From the NCBI GenBank assembly GCA_038501195.1, contig JBBPUQ010000010.1, positions 17,501 through 81,500 on the forward strand: 64,000 bases of DNA, read 5' to 3'. Positions within the stretch are counted from its first letter, which is position 1. Every line of letters starts with the position of its first letter. The notes beneath the pieces were generated by a model, which was given only the letters and a program-made list of their open reading frames with translations, was not told the origin of the DNA and ran no database searches. Origin of the DNA: Nemania diffusa (taxonomy: Eukaryota; Ascomycota; Sordariomycetes; Xylariales; Xylariaceae). Shown here one piece after another: positions 1 to 12,301 of the stretch. Position numbers and translations under genes: made by a program.

Positions 1-2178
1 AACAGCTGTAATACATATTATGAAAAGTGAGCTGTAGTAACAGCGTACAGGGTAGCTGTTCGTACATATAGTGGTATAGAATGACTAAGCGACACCTTAG
101 TTATTCTGGTCTCCTTTTGGATTGGTTGCCGGGATGGCTCAATTGGTTAGGTGTTGGTTCGTGGACGCACCCGTCGTAGCCCCACTATTACCACTGTAGT
201 GCTACGCCGTCATATGTGTGCGCTGCGCGGGGTATACAGCTGTGTGGGACTGCGAGTGGGGTCACAGGTGGGGTTGTGAGGTTCAGCCGAAGTTCCTCCA
301 GTGTGGGTCTTCTAGGGTGGATCCTCTAGGGTAGGTTATCTCGGAGATCGTGGTTCCCATGGGTCAGTAGAAATCGCAGGGTCACGTCGCAACAGGGTGT
401 CGGTCCACGATCAATGGGATAGGCGTAGAGGTCAGTCGCCTGTGTAGATCGTCACATCCGGAGCATTTCGGTTACTTATTTGACACATATATGGTGTGCA
501 GACTCTTTCTGATCAGCAGTTTTCTGCTCTTGTTACTCCTACAAGCCCCTGAATCTTTTTTTTGCAGTGTTGGTTGCTAACAGTTGTTACGAGCCCTTGG
601 TTCCGGATTAGAATAGCTCGTCGGAAGCCGGCACACCCGTGTTCGCGAGTAACGTCTTTTCTCGGAGACGGCCGCCGGATCCTCAATTATGACCACTTGC
701 AGATTCTCGCTCCATTGTCATTGAAAATTTCCCTCGGCCATAGCGTAGACCTGGTGTTAAACCTAGTGTTAGACTTCGAGCCAAATTTTGCTATGGCTTT
801 TTTGGCGGGAGTTGGCAGACCGAGGCGGTTTGGCGATACATCGTGACTATGGGGCCGTGAGCGGCGGCTGCTCGCGCGTAGCATTCATTGCTGGTGATTG
901 TCTCCTACAACGGCACCCATTATTTCATAGTTATCGGCTCTAAATCGCCGGTGAATTGTTGCAGGCATATGCTACAAATGGGAAAATCTTAGTAACGAAT
1001 TCTAAAGTGTGAATGGGCACAGTAGATCGAACATAGGCGTGGCAAGGCGGTGACGAGAATAGGGCGCTATGTATACCTATCAATTGATGGGAACGGGAAT
1101 CAATGAGTGGAGACGGCAGACGGAGGGTCATGAGATGCAGGAAATGTTGTCACGAGGCCAGTGTTGTTTTCAAGCTGTCCTTACTTAGCAAAGATAAAAG
1201 AGCTATTGGATGCGATCGTATTACCTAAAATTTTCAAGCATAGGGAAAATTGAAGTTAAGACTTGACTTATACGTCAGTCTTCAATGACGAAGGGTCTTA
1301 TCGTGTTTTCGTGCTTGAGGCGTTAGTTACCTAGGTTAGTCTATTTAGATTATCATAGGACTATAACTACCTAAGGTAGGCGATAGCTAAGTCGGTACCT
1401 TGCCAAGGCTAGGTATCTGACGTATCGCGGACTTCCCCGTTGATGTACAGCGTACAGAATATTGTCCAGTATTCCGTAGCTGCCGAGAACAACGGGCCAG
1501 ACTTCTAGGTAGGTGGCATATGCCTCTATCCACTATAAACGGTGTGCCCCTCACCTGGACGCCCACGTACCGGCCGTCTATTAGTTCACTCAGCCCCAAT
1601 ACTCACCGGGCCAGGTAGGTCCTACCTCAGGTACTAGAGCACTGCTGGCTTGCTGAAGTGATAAGTAAAATTAGGTAGCAAATGCCAAAGGGCCTCACAC
1701 TAGATAAGTACTTAAAACACTCGAGCAGCCAATGAGAGCACAAGATAGGGGAAGTGCCACAGGAATGTGTCCGTTACCGACGCGACTAGATTCGCATAGG
1801 TAGGTAGGTAGATATGTAGATAGATCTGCGGGGCTCATTGATGGGAACTAAGACAAGAGGTAACTAACTACCTAGGTAACTACCTAAGGTAGGTAAGCAA
1901 ACATTGACCCAAACCGCATGCACCCGTTTAGATACGTCTCCGATTCAACCTCCGTCAAGCTGCTTGCCTACCTATCTATCACCTATCACCTATTCCTCCC
2001 GGCATCTCTTTCTCGCCCTGACCGTTCGCTTGGATTCTTGTCAACTTTCTTGGTGTTCATTTCAAAATTGTGTATTTTATTTTGGAGAGTCACGCGTCTT
2101 GCCCTGTCCTCGTAGACATATCCGACTATCTATCGCAATTACTGTGTCTATTTCCTTGTCCACTGATTAGGTCCTGCC
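1..2178. other. Intergenic, no supported gene
   Basis: No reading frame here looks like a protein. A tRNA-like 5' half with an A-box-like stretch (TGGCTCAATTGG) lies near 133-144 without a matching 3' half. Runs of TAGG/TACC occur near 1799-1811 and 1861-1895. The last 250 bases are pyrimidine-rich and probably hold the promoter and leader of the gene at 2179. A 14-base match to the end of the foldback element at 49734 sits at 316-329. Confidence 0.5.
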
Positions 2179-4770
2179 ATGACGAACTCAGGGTCAGGTA
2201 CAGGGGGTTTAGAAAATGGCGTGGGTAATATCCTTCAAGCTCTCAAGACAATCCAGGAGAACCAGACGAAATTAGCCGCCGAAGTTGAGTCTGTTTCTCG
2301 TCGCCTTGATACCATTGCGCCGCCCGCAGACAGTCCTGTTCTGAATGGCAAGTCGACATCCGAGAGTACTCTTCCTGCAGAGTCTACACTTCCACAAGCA
2401 GCTGTAGTTACGTCGGCGAAAGAGAGCCCTTCTGCAAGTGTGTTGGCAGAGGAAGCTGGATTTACTTCCCGAATTATTCTTACGTGAGTTATCCTTAAGG
2501 TGTGTCTGCTGGGTGCAGATGATGCTGACGGCACGGAAGAACATATCCGAAGCAAATAGGCATAAATCCTATATCTCTCAACTGGGGTGCCTCAGGACCT
2601 GAGAGAGGCCCCGTAGTTGTGTCTAGGTCCTCATCGACGATCCGAAAACGCAATGGTGAGTTGGCGCTAAACCTTACGTATGAGAAGCCGCTAACGATTT
2701 CCCCGTATTATAGCTATTGGAGGTAAGAACTTCTATCACACGAGAAAGCCAGCTAGCATTCATAAACGTTTCACTTTCAGCACACGGTGGCTCGTATTCC
2801 ATCTATTTCGCACTCGCTCTTGCGAGCAAACAGCTCAATGTCAATCACAGGTGAGTGCTGATATAGTATGACGAAGCATAGTGAGATGGCTGATTGGATC
2901 TCACTTTGCAGACCGGATTTCACCAACACCGAGCCAGCTGCGAATCTTGGACCATTTCCACAATGGTCCGATAAGAAGAAAATTGTAGCCATGGACCCTT
3001 GGGGTCACTTGGCTCCTTGGCTATATGGGGATATTATGCAGAAGGAGAATGGTAAGTAAAGATGATACTCATGTATCACCAGAGAACCAGAAAGAGCATC
3101 GCTAAATTGAGCTTGGCATACAGTCGACATTCGGCCAACCATTGCCATCACGAAAGCGCACATGAAGGTAAGTGAGGGTAGAAAATCCTCGTTACCGACC
3201 GCTTACTAAGATGAACAGCTCCCGGAACTTGAAGAGAGCGTTCGGAGTGGTAGATTGTAAGATACGATTCAGTGCCTTTACTTCATCTACTCACCAAACT
3301 TCAGAGTGCCAGATGGAAAAGTCTGTCTGAACGAATCAGGAGAACTAGCTGTGACGAAGTTCGCTGTCGAGCCGGTAAGTTTGACGTATTGAATTTTTCT
3401 CTCGACGTAATCTAGCTCACTCGATTTAGGTCTGGTATCTACCAGGAGTAGCCGAGCGGTTTGGCATTGGTATGTGGACTTTAAAAGATTTAGTTCATTT
3501 ATGATTGTGTATCTAACGAGACTGGCATGGTATAGACGAGGGCGTCTTACGTCGCTCGCTCTTCGAACACACTGGTGGTAGCTATCCTGAGGTACGTACA
3601 CTAAAGGCTCTCAAGGCGTATATGCAACTCACAGTAATAGCTTATCACACGCGGCGACATTAAAGTCTTCTTGCCTCCAATTGGTATGTCATAGTTTCAA
3701 ACCCCAATGGTGGCGAACTGTAGTGCTCAACACCCTGCAGGCGGGTTGACGGTCTACTGCTTCGGGGACCCGGCAAAAATGTCGGACGAGAACGTGAAAT
3801 TGTCTCTACGAATCCACGACGAGGTAATTACGTCATGCCTATTATAGAGGTCCTTATCCCGCTTGTCTAACTGGGATGCAGTGTAACGGCAGTGACGTGT
3901 TTGGGTCCGACATCTGCACCTGTAGACCTTATCTCATCTTCGGCATCGAAGAGGCCGTCAAGGAAGCCCAGAATGGGGGTAGCGGCGTTGTCATTTATTT
4001 TAGAAAGGAAGGAAGAGCTCTAGGTGAAGTGACCAAGGTAAGTAGATGATAGGCTTGTCCTCTCTCTTGGGTGGCAGTTTACTAATGGAACGATACGTAG
4101 TATCGTAAGTGTCGAATCAATGCCTGGCTTCGTGGGGTGTTTATTAATTCCATCCCTTAAGTTGTATACAATGCACGGAAGCGTGGCGAAGATCGCGCCT
4201 CGGATTACTTCAAGAGGACCGAGAATATCGCCGGAGTCAAAGATATGAGATTCCAAGCACTTATGCCTGACATCCTTCATTGGCTCGGTATTAAGAAGAT
4301 TGATAGAATGTTGAGTATGAGCAAGTGAGTTGTTGCTACGCTGGGAAAATTGATGGGTTTTGTCGTACAACTAACAAGCTACCATCTAGCATGAAGCACG
4401 ATGCCATCGTCGGGCAAGGGTACGAAGCTTGTTATCTCAGACACCTCCATCACGCATCAAGTAGCAAAGGTGCTAACAAATTATAGCATCCCAATTCACG
4501 AGCGAGTGGAGCTACCCGAGGACTTGATCCCCGCCGATTCACGTGTCGAAATAGATGCGAAAATCACTGCCGGTATGCTACACGCCGCCGATCGTCGTCC
4601 ACAGGGACCAAGAATGTTGACCAGTTGCAGGGTACTTTACGACGGGCCACAGAATGACCGAAAACGAGCTCCAGGCTGTCAAAGGACGGATGTGGGAAGA
4701 GTAAGTGTTCTCGACCATCCACTAAGCTTAGGAGCTTCGTATTGACCACACTATCAGCATTGATCACTGA
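2179..4770 (+). CDS. urc1: Urc1-like GTP cyclohydrolase II family protein (uracil catabolism)
   Basis: Predicted 511-aa protein of the GTP cyclohydrolase II (RibA-like) family; the long N-terminal part and C-terminus resemble fungal Urc1, needed for the URC pathway of uracil breakdown, rather than riboflavin RIB1. My model has 19 exons: 2179-2483, 2540-2655, 2714-2722, 2781-2850, 2912-3051, 3124-3167, 3219-3256, 3305-3374, 3430-3469, 3536-3591, 3641-3683, 3741-3823, 3882-4037, 4101-4104, 4162-4324, 4390-4419, 4487-4572, 4631-4700, 4758-4770 (1536 nt, whole codons). Three cysteines, C339, C350 and C352, have the 11/2 spacing of the zinc ligands of bacterial RibA (C54/C65/C67), and FRKEGRALGE at 378-387 matches the RibA RxEGRGxG loop. 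Exons of 9 and 4 nt are required for frame. It probably acts in the cytosol. The exact reaction of Urc1 is not known to me, so the call is by family. Start is the first ATG of a long N-terminal low-complexity exon. Confidence 0.88.
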
Positions 4771-7424
4771 GGAGGAACCAATGGGGTCTGAGTTGACTGG
4801 TTTTGCCGACGACCGACAACCGGTGACCGATGCAGCACATCCGTATAGTATCTATGTACTCTGTACGCATAGGTATACGTAAGTAGGTAGGTAGTCAGCC
4901 AGCCTGAGATTACGACTCATTATATATGCATGGGCATTGCTAGGAAAGAAACATATTTTTGTTCTGGATGAATAGAAACCCCGCACTATACCTAGGATCA
5001 TCCACGCGTGCAGGTTCACATCGCCGCCTAGAAGCAGCGCGTCTTATGTTTGGCTCCCCAGATAGCCGTGTGACCCTCCGGAATCTGTTGTAGCATCTGC
5101 TGTACACTTAGATACGCAGTACACATACTCTTGTCACGACCTAGCCTGTGGCGCCCCGGGCGGACCGGTCTGTAGCACTACAGTCTGTGCTTCCTACATA
5201 GTACTGTACCTGTACCGTACCCGTATCGCGTCGCCCAAATGCCTGTCTAATGGGTAGTGGCGAAATGGAGTTGAACTTACCAACTGCGCCTCCTTTAATC
5301 TTCAACTCGTTATGCAATGAACCCATTCCGGGTGCAATGACGCCAAAATCATCACACTGGATAGCAGTTTAGTAGTTGGGGTGGTCAGACCCAACGTCAC
5401 GAACGACCGGGAAAATGGTGCCTTGCTCGGCTACGTACGCTCGGATCGATTCGCCCTTATCCTTCAATATTTTCTTATCGTCCATTCATTCATCACATTT
5501 ACCACTAATTCGAAATCCAATTACATGCGCGGAACTGAACACGCGATGAGTGGTTTTCGGCGCCAATAGGCACGTCTGCAAGTCTCGCTGCAGGCTGTCT
5601 ACCTCACTATTTCCCCATGCGTGTAAATGTCGCGTTGAGTCAACTCGTGAAGAGCCTATAAGTACAGCGCATGTAAATGGTAAATGTAACAGAAAAAGGT
5701 AAGCTGACTTACTTATCTAGCAAATGGCGTCTCCTTCCCCATATCGTAGGGTCTTCCCGGTACCTACTCCCAGACTATCTAGTCACTACTCTGTATCTAG
5801 ATGGAGGTAGGTGTTCCAGTATGCGCGAGACAGGAGCGACACGAAGCAGATTATAGGCCAATTGGCAACATGAAGTTTGGTTCCAGAGCTGTAGTGGGTT
5901 ACATCTGTACTTTGCATAAAACTAAAACGAGTAGAGATGAGCACTAAGGTCGTGGGCCGGCCGGAACTTGGACTGAACGAGATGGAATGGCAGCCAACGA
6001 ATCCACTAATCCTAGCCTCTAGATGGATAGTAGGGAGGTTAAATACGGGACTGACCAGTAGTACATATAACCTATGTAGACTTACAGAGTACAGTAGCAC
6101 TGATATCTGGCATCGCACACTCCTTCACTACTGCAGTCCACTGCACCATCTGAAAACGAGAAAATGAGAAAACCAGAACACCATAACCATTTGGCCCTTT
6201 CGGGCCTTGGGTGTTGTTGTGTTGTATGGTACCTACCTATGGTATGGTATACGTAGATGGATGTATATACGTATGGATGTACGCAATATCGGTAGATGGA
6301 TGTAATGTATGTACAGTATGTACATAGGTAGGTAGTATGTGTGTGTAAGCGCACGCAGTGTATGTGATGTGGGCTTATGGGCGTGGCCAGTTGGCCGTGG
6401 GAGCGAAGGGGGTGTGGGTTGATGGAGGGTCCTGGTTCTCGCTTGGTTCTTGGTGTTCTGCTTAGGGCGGTGCACGACGGCCCAACCAAGTCGACTTCTG
6501 AGACAGGTTGCCGCGTCGAACGCCCAAAACGGGGTGGTGCCGCTAACGGACGGGATCCAGGAACCAACCACGCCCAGGGCCAACACATCAATGCCCCCCA
6601 TCCCGACTTGACATGTGGCAAGCAGGCAGGCAACGCAGCCAGGGCAAGACACACACGATACCGTCACTAAGACGACAGACAAATCGAGACAGCACCATCA
6701 AGGACGAACCGGCGGTTTTCTGGGGTAGCCAGGCTCCCTTCCCCTCCCATGGTCCCCTATGGTCTCCTCTTAGGGCCTCTGTGATGACACAGACATACAT
6801 GGTTAATCACAAGATTGGAAAAAAAGACGGTAAGGAATCGTCTGAATGCCAGTCTGACTGTCCGTCGGCCTGCCTTACACCCAAGTAGTACCGCAAGTAG
6901 CTTTCCCGGAGATTCGGGATCCATGTAATTCTAGAGACAGGCATATGCGTATTGAGTGAGGTAAAAAGTCGAAAGGAATAAAGTAGCGCGGTTTTTCCTA
7001 TTCGCCTACTGTGATCTATTTCCTGTTCCTGGTCTTTAAACCTAGCGATCGCCACACCCTTTCTCTCCCTTGTTCGACGGACACCGTTAAGCTATCTTCT
7101 ATCTATCTAAACTAAGCAGTCACACTTCTTCTTTGGGTTGTCGCCTAACTAGTCTTACCCCTACGTGTTGTCGTACGACTACTACCTACCATAAATCAGA
7201 GAATATACCTGCTTCTATTCATATTGCCACAGGCCAACATCCCATACTTGATTAATAAGTATCCTTAGCCTGCCGACAAAAGTCCACACAAGTACATATA
7301 TTGTTTCTGTCTTGTTGTTCCCTAGGACTCTCACATCAACCATCCCAGCTCTATACTCGACGTCATACTCGACGCCTCACAGTTCACCATACTAGGACAG
7401 CCCGCCAAGGGTTCAGAACCAGCA
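4771..7424. other. Intergenic, no supported gene
   Basis: About 2.6 kb between the Urc1-like gene and the small hypothetical gene at 7425. It holds several open frames of up to about 190 codons (for example minus 6082-6654) that overlap each other and have biased, non-protein-like composition. Tetranucleotide TAGG runs occur near 4880-4893 and dispersed TATG/GTATG repeats at 6225-6345. From about 7060 on it is pyrimidine-rich, as expected for a fungal promoter and leader. Confidence 0.5.
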
Positions 7425-7784
7425 ATGGCTACAGCCTCGTACTCATCAGACTTGATCCATCACCACCATCACCGTCGGGATTCATCGTCTAGCAATAAGT
7501 CGCTAAGCGGCCGACGCCCGCGGCTCCTGCGTTCCTACGCCACTGAGCCTTCAATCAACACCGAGAACGCGTGCAAGGGCCTGCTCACGTCACCGACGTA
7601 CTCATCACGACGGGCCACGGAACTGCTGAACCGCGTAGCCGTGTCCAGCAGCAATTCATCATCACCTACCAGCACATCGTCCAGGAACTCCGTGCTAGAA
7701 CCCGAGCGACTGACGCAGACAAACCACGAATCATGTTCGTATTTGCTCCCTCTCACACTGCTCGATTTTGGGAGCGAAAGCTAA
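7425..7784 (+). CDS. Small hypothetical protein (uncertain)
   Basis: A 119-codon open frame starts at an ATG in good context (GCAATGGCT) after a long CT-rich leader. The product is Ser/Arg-rich with a run of five histidines at residues 12-16 and no domain I recognise. A second frame overlaps it (7571-7840) and codes for a stretch with a more protein-like look, including IMFVFAPSHTARFWERK, so the true gene may be spliced between the two frames or be frameshifted; I could not find splice sites that join them in phase. Treat as a possible gene only. Confidence 0.3.
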   Translation: MATASYSSDLIHHHHHRRDSSSSNKSLSGRRPRLLRSYATEPSINTENACKGLLTSPTYSSRRATELLNRVAVSSSNSSSPTSTSSRNSVLEPERLTQTNHESCSYLLPLTLLDFGSES

Positions 7785-9212
7785 CCCATAATTTTGCAAA
7801 AAAAAGACTCAGGCTGCTATTTCAGCTTCCCGAGCTTTGACACTTGGGACGAGGAGCGGCGGCGGCGAGAGGAAGAGAAGGGATTAGAGACGAGACCTTG
7901 AAATAGGCCTGCCTACCCTACATCTTTCTCTCGAAAGCTACCGACCACGTACACAAAACGCAGCGCGCAGCAGTGCAGCGAAAGGTTCGAAGCGGGGGGT
8001 CCCAGCACAGCTACCTACCTACACATAGCTCAGCCTGCTTATCTGTGAGACCGGGGCCGAGTATACCGAGCAGCTATGCGGAGTAGCCATCATGACTGTA
8101 CCCCATCTCATCTCGATGCGCTGACGTCATATGGCCTTCGCATAGCGAGTTAAAACGCGCGATGACGGGGTGGTAATGCTTGTTAATCAATAGGCGTTGG
8201 GGCGTTCATGGAGTTCATCAGTCTGTCAGTCTTTTTCTGTACGAGGGACAATTACCCACCAACCTACCTACCTACCTACCTAGTCGTCGCCTAGCGGTAA
8301 GAAGTCGACTAGGCGTCTTCTTTTTTTGGATGGATTTCCGCTTTGTTATTATTCTTCGTTTGTCGTACATATCGACACCCAGACAGGCAGCCAGGACGGA
8401 ATGGCATTTGGTAAATGGCGTTTCGGGCAACATTGAAGGCAAATGCATGGAATGGCGATACAGAATACAGAATACAGTGTATGTATAGTGGATTTGGCTT
8501 TGGCTTAGCACACGCAAGGTCATCAGATCATACTTAGAGGAAATCTCGTGGACGTGTGGGTATACACGACGACGCTCTCCTGCTTGAAAAGGAGATAGCA
8601 TATCAACTATACCAAAAGAATTGATAGTGTGATTGTAATGGATGATACAGTGCCTGAATAAAACAAGTGGATAAATGTAGATGGTGAGGTTGAGCGATTG
8701 TTGGGCCGAGTCTTTAGACGCAAGTTTTGAGGTTCTCCGATACGGTTAGGTACCTAATACTTGGGTATTCATAAAGAGAAGCGAAGGTTGTATATCAGTT
8801 TGGTTATGATTTGCTCGTCTGGGTGGTTACTTTAGTAGACTACTGCCGCGTAAATCTCAGCCTCAAATGTATTCCTGTGGATTAGACTACGGTGTAATGT
8901 AAACAATACATGTTCTACGTACATTAGGTACCTACATGGTATGTACGTACCTGGTATGTATCTGCAGCTCCGTTATCTCTGGGTGTGGCTGGTGGCGCGG
9001 GTGGTGCTTATCGGGTCGGGGAAACGTATCACTGCGCCACAGTCGCTTGCCCACCTCGAAAAATCCACCCACACAATTAAGGCTCTGAAAATTATTCTAG
9101 CCGCACTAGAATTTACAGTACGCTCTATTTGACATCAAACCGTAATCGCAACTCTTTTCCACATCTTCAGCATCGTCCTACATTTGCGAGCCATCCAGAA
9201 CACCTCGCAATT
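7785..9212. other. Intergenic upstream of rps1
   Basis: No coding signal. Contains a TACC tetranucleotide run near 8262-8282 and scattered TAGGTACC palindromes around 8745-8760 and 8925-8955. The last 100 bases before the ATG at 9213 are the likely core promoter and leader of the ribosomal protein gene. Confidence 0.5.
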
Positions 9213-10333
9213 ATGGCGGTTGGAAAGTGAGTCTTTCGAATAACCCCCTTGGGCGTACCCGATTCCCTTTAATTCCAGTCGAATGCGACGCCAGCCAACG
9301 CATCACCATGCCATCGCACCCCGCCGCTTGTATCGAAGATAATCCGAGCTAATAGACAATTTTGTACAGGAACAAGAGATTGTCTAAGGGCAAGAAGGGC
9401 CTCAAGAAGAAGACCCAGGACCCCTTCGCCCGCAAGGACTGGTACTCCATCAAGGTACGTCTCGACTGTCAAACGCCTTCGTGGCTTGATACGCGCTTCC
9501 GTGCAACTCGGCTGATGAATTCTGATATAGGCTCCTGCTCCCTTTAACGTCAGAGAGTACGAACGATTGCTTCCTCCACACCACGCGTGAACGGATTATC
9601 TAACTACAAGTCACAGTGTCGGTAAGACTCTAGTCAACCGTACCAGCGGTCTCAAGAACGCGAACGACGCTCTCAAGGGCCGAATCGTCGAGGTCTCTCT
9701 CGCCGATCTACAGAAGGATGAGGACCACTCTTTCCGCAAGGTCAAGCTACGGGTAGACGAGATCCAGGGAAAGAACTGCCTGACCAACTTCTACGGTCTG
9801 GACTTCACCTCCGACAAGCTACGGTCTCTTGTCCGCAAGTGGCAATCTCTCATCGAGGCCAACGTCACCGTCAAGACCACCGATGACTACCTTCTCCGCC
9901 TCTTCGCCATCGCCTTCACTAAGCGTCGCCCCAACCAGGTCCGCAAGACCACCTACGCCGCCTCATCCCAGATTCGCGCTATCCGAAAGAAGATGGTCGA
10001 GATCATCCAGCGCGAGGCTGCCACCTGCACTCTGCAGCAGCTCACCTCCAAGCTGATCCCCGAGGTTATCGGCCGCGAGATCGAGAAGTCCACACAGGGC
10101 ATCTACCCGCTCCAGAATGTATGTCACGAGACTACACCTTACGACGATACTACATGACAATTGCCTAGATACTAACGACTCTTGTATAGGTTCACATCCG
10201 CAAGGTCAAGCTCCTAAAGGCGCCCAAGTTCGACCTCGGTGCCTTGATGGCACTGCACGGCGAGTCGACGACAAACGAGGATGGACAGAAGTTGGAGAGG
10301 GAGTTCAAGGAGCGGGTGCTGGAAGAGGTCTAA
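9213..10333 (+). CDS. rps1: 40S ribosomal protein S1 (eS1, S3a family)
   Basis: A 256-aa eS1 protein of the small cytosolic ribosomal subunit, the usual length for fungal Rps1. Five exons: 9213-9226, 9370-9454, 9531-9556, 9617-10118 and 10190-10333. The first coding exon holds only four full codons (MAVG) plus two bases, followed by a 143-nt intron; long first introns just after the ATG are common in fungal ribosomal protein genes. The basic N-terminus ([19 protein letters not shown]), the KTLVNRTSG segment and the C-terminal acidic helix are typical of the family. The start is fixed by conservation of MAVGKNKRLSKG. It encodes a structural ribosomal component near the mRNA exit channel (known for the family). 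Confidence 0.97.
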
Positions 10334-12301
10334 TTATGCAATGGGCTCTGGCCATGGAACGGCGTGGGTTTTTCTGCAATGGCATTAGGTCTCACTTCTG
10401 ATTGCATTCGGCGTGGCAAGGAAGCCACGGATACAGCTACCCCTCAAAAATGATGAATGAGAAAGATAGCTGACTACGCATGAATCTATTTGTTCGATGA
10501 CGAACGTGACGATAGGGTGTTTTATTTTCTTTCTTTCGGAATGTATGAAACTACTGGATTGGAATCGGCCACCACATCGGAGAGCAGACTCCGGCGTCCT
10601 TCTAGCCAAGCGTTTTGTTTCGTCGTTGATCATCTCCAAGATCAAGCAACAGTTTTCCTCGGACGTACCCGTGACTCAGCGATGTTGAGGTAAACCTTAA
10701 AAAGATCGCACACAGCGTGAAATAGGCCTCTGACTCGTAGAATAAACATCAACGGCCGGGTTGGTAAGGCCTAGCGAACCTAGCGAAGCATCCTTATACT
10801 GTATCCCTAACAATACCTATCCTTTACCTATATCCCTACTGAGTATCGTTAGGCGCTGGGGGTTCGATTCCCTCAGTGGCCAGCTTTTTTTTTTTTTTTG
10901 AACACCTATTTAGTTATTTTCGCCGGCATGTTCACTTTTTCTATAATCTATCTACCCAGCTATAGGAATAAGTTAGGAGCATTTCTGAGATCATCGGGCC
11001 AAACCAAGATATTGGCTTCTGGTCGGGGTTTTTCTTCTTCCTTTACTGAAACATGGCGTGCGACTTGTTAACATGCAGAGTACTATTGCTATTGAAAACA
11101 TCAAAAGGATAACTACCTAGGCGGCTTGTTGGCTTTTCCTATTATACCTCATCTACAGAGCACCTATGATTCCATAAAGAACAATGGGAAGGGCTCCGCT
11201 AATTATGAAGGGGCTCTAAGTAAATGCAGTACATCAGATCCCTAGCAAAAAGTATCTAGGTAGAAGCAGCTCGCAGCATAGGATTTCGCATGTGGAAATC
11301 ACGGGGTGCATACATATATGTATGAGTATGTAGGTATCTTATTCAGCTCCTTGCTTAACCTGCAATACCTACCTCCTTGTCACTGGCGATTTTTTCGGCT
11401 TGGGACAGGGATATCTGAGGTAAGATAAACAGACTTACATGATGATGTAAGTAGACACCTGCACTTTGCTAGGTCCTAAGGCGTTGCTGTATGTTTATAG
11501 TAATTCTAGCGGACTGCCAAAGTTGATAGCTTCTCCCAATGGCTATCTTTAGGTAGGTAGTAGACTGCGACAGGTGGGTTGTGGCTCCATAAATATTTTA
11601 ATAGGTCAAACTTGCACGTCGGAGAGAATCTACGAATGAATGTGTGATCTGGTGAACTGTTCCATGCTCTTTTCACTGTATATGCTGTACAATAATCATA
11701 TAATACTCACCTACGTATAATCTCGCCTACCTAAACCTTCTTTTTCTTCTTCTCTATATTACGTGCCTCCAATACCTATCAAATTAATTACCTCTACACT
11801 AGATCGTAGATTGATTGATCGACCGATCGAGTGACAACCAACCAAAGATTACACCTGCAACGGCTCGTCCAGTAGTACGGTGTTATACCTTCTGCGTCAC
11901 CAGTCATTCGCTCACTCACTCACGCAGTTAGTTTTACATTACTCTGTGGCCAGCCAAACGCCATCATCCTGGGGTTTCCGCCTCAGTTTCACTATTTTAC
12001 GGCCCGGCGACCAGTGCTGCATCAGGTACATACACAGTGCTTACACGCAACCAGCTCAGATCTCTACAACCCAGTCGAGACAAGATATCCAGGGCTAGAT
12101 AGAGCGCTGTTTTTGTAGTAACGAGCACCTGTGAGCCACAGGCAAATACGAGTGGCAAAAACAAATTGTTTCCACACTCCCGACAGTACGCTTAGTCTCT
12201 ATCAAAGGCAGCCATCACCCAAGGACGCCACACCATCGTCAGAGAACCAGAGAAATAGACCATCGCGTATCGCGGTTGTCGCTACCATTATTACCATCGT
12301 C
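10334..12301. other. Intergenic between rps1 and the Rab18-like gene
   Basis: No protein-coding signal beyond the 3' UTR of rps1. It holds a tRNA-like 3' half followed by a run of about 16 T at 10861-10900 (see separate entry) and TAGG runs near 11550. The segment from about 11700 to 12300 is CT-rich and probably carries the promoter and leader of the GTPase gene. Confidence 0.5.
10850..10901 (+). other. Orphan tRNA-like 3' half with T-run
   Basis: GGGGGTTCGATTCCCTC forms a good T-arm (five pairs, one G-T, seven-base loop), is followed by AGTGGCCA as if the 3' acceptor strand, and then by a long T-run that would stop RNA polymerase III. The matching 5' acceptor (GGCCACT-like) and a D-arm in the right place are missing upstream, so this is a tRNA remnant or a tRNA-derived SINE end rather than a working tRNA gene. 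Confidence 0.35.

Noticed and set aside
129..190. tRNA gene suggested by an A-box-like sequence
   Set aside because: No B-box or pairing acceptor within tRNA length; kept only as a note in the intergenic entry.
6082..6654. Open frame of 190 codons on the minus strand, overlapping others at 6233-6682 and 6377-6670
   Set aside because: All three overlap in the same low-complexity, TATG-rich stretch; no motif or sensible composition, and no splice-linked partner.
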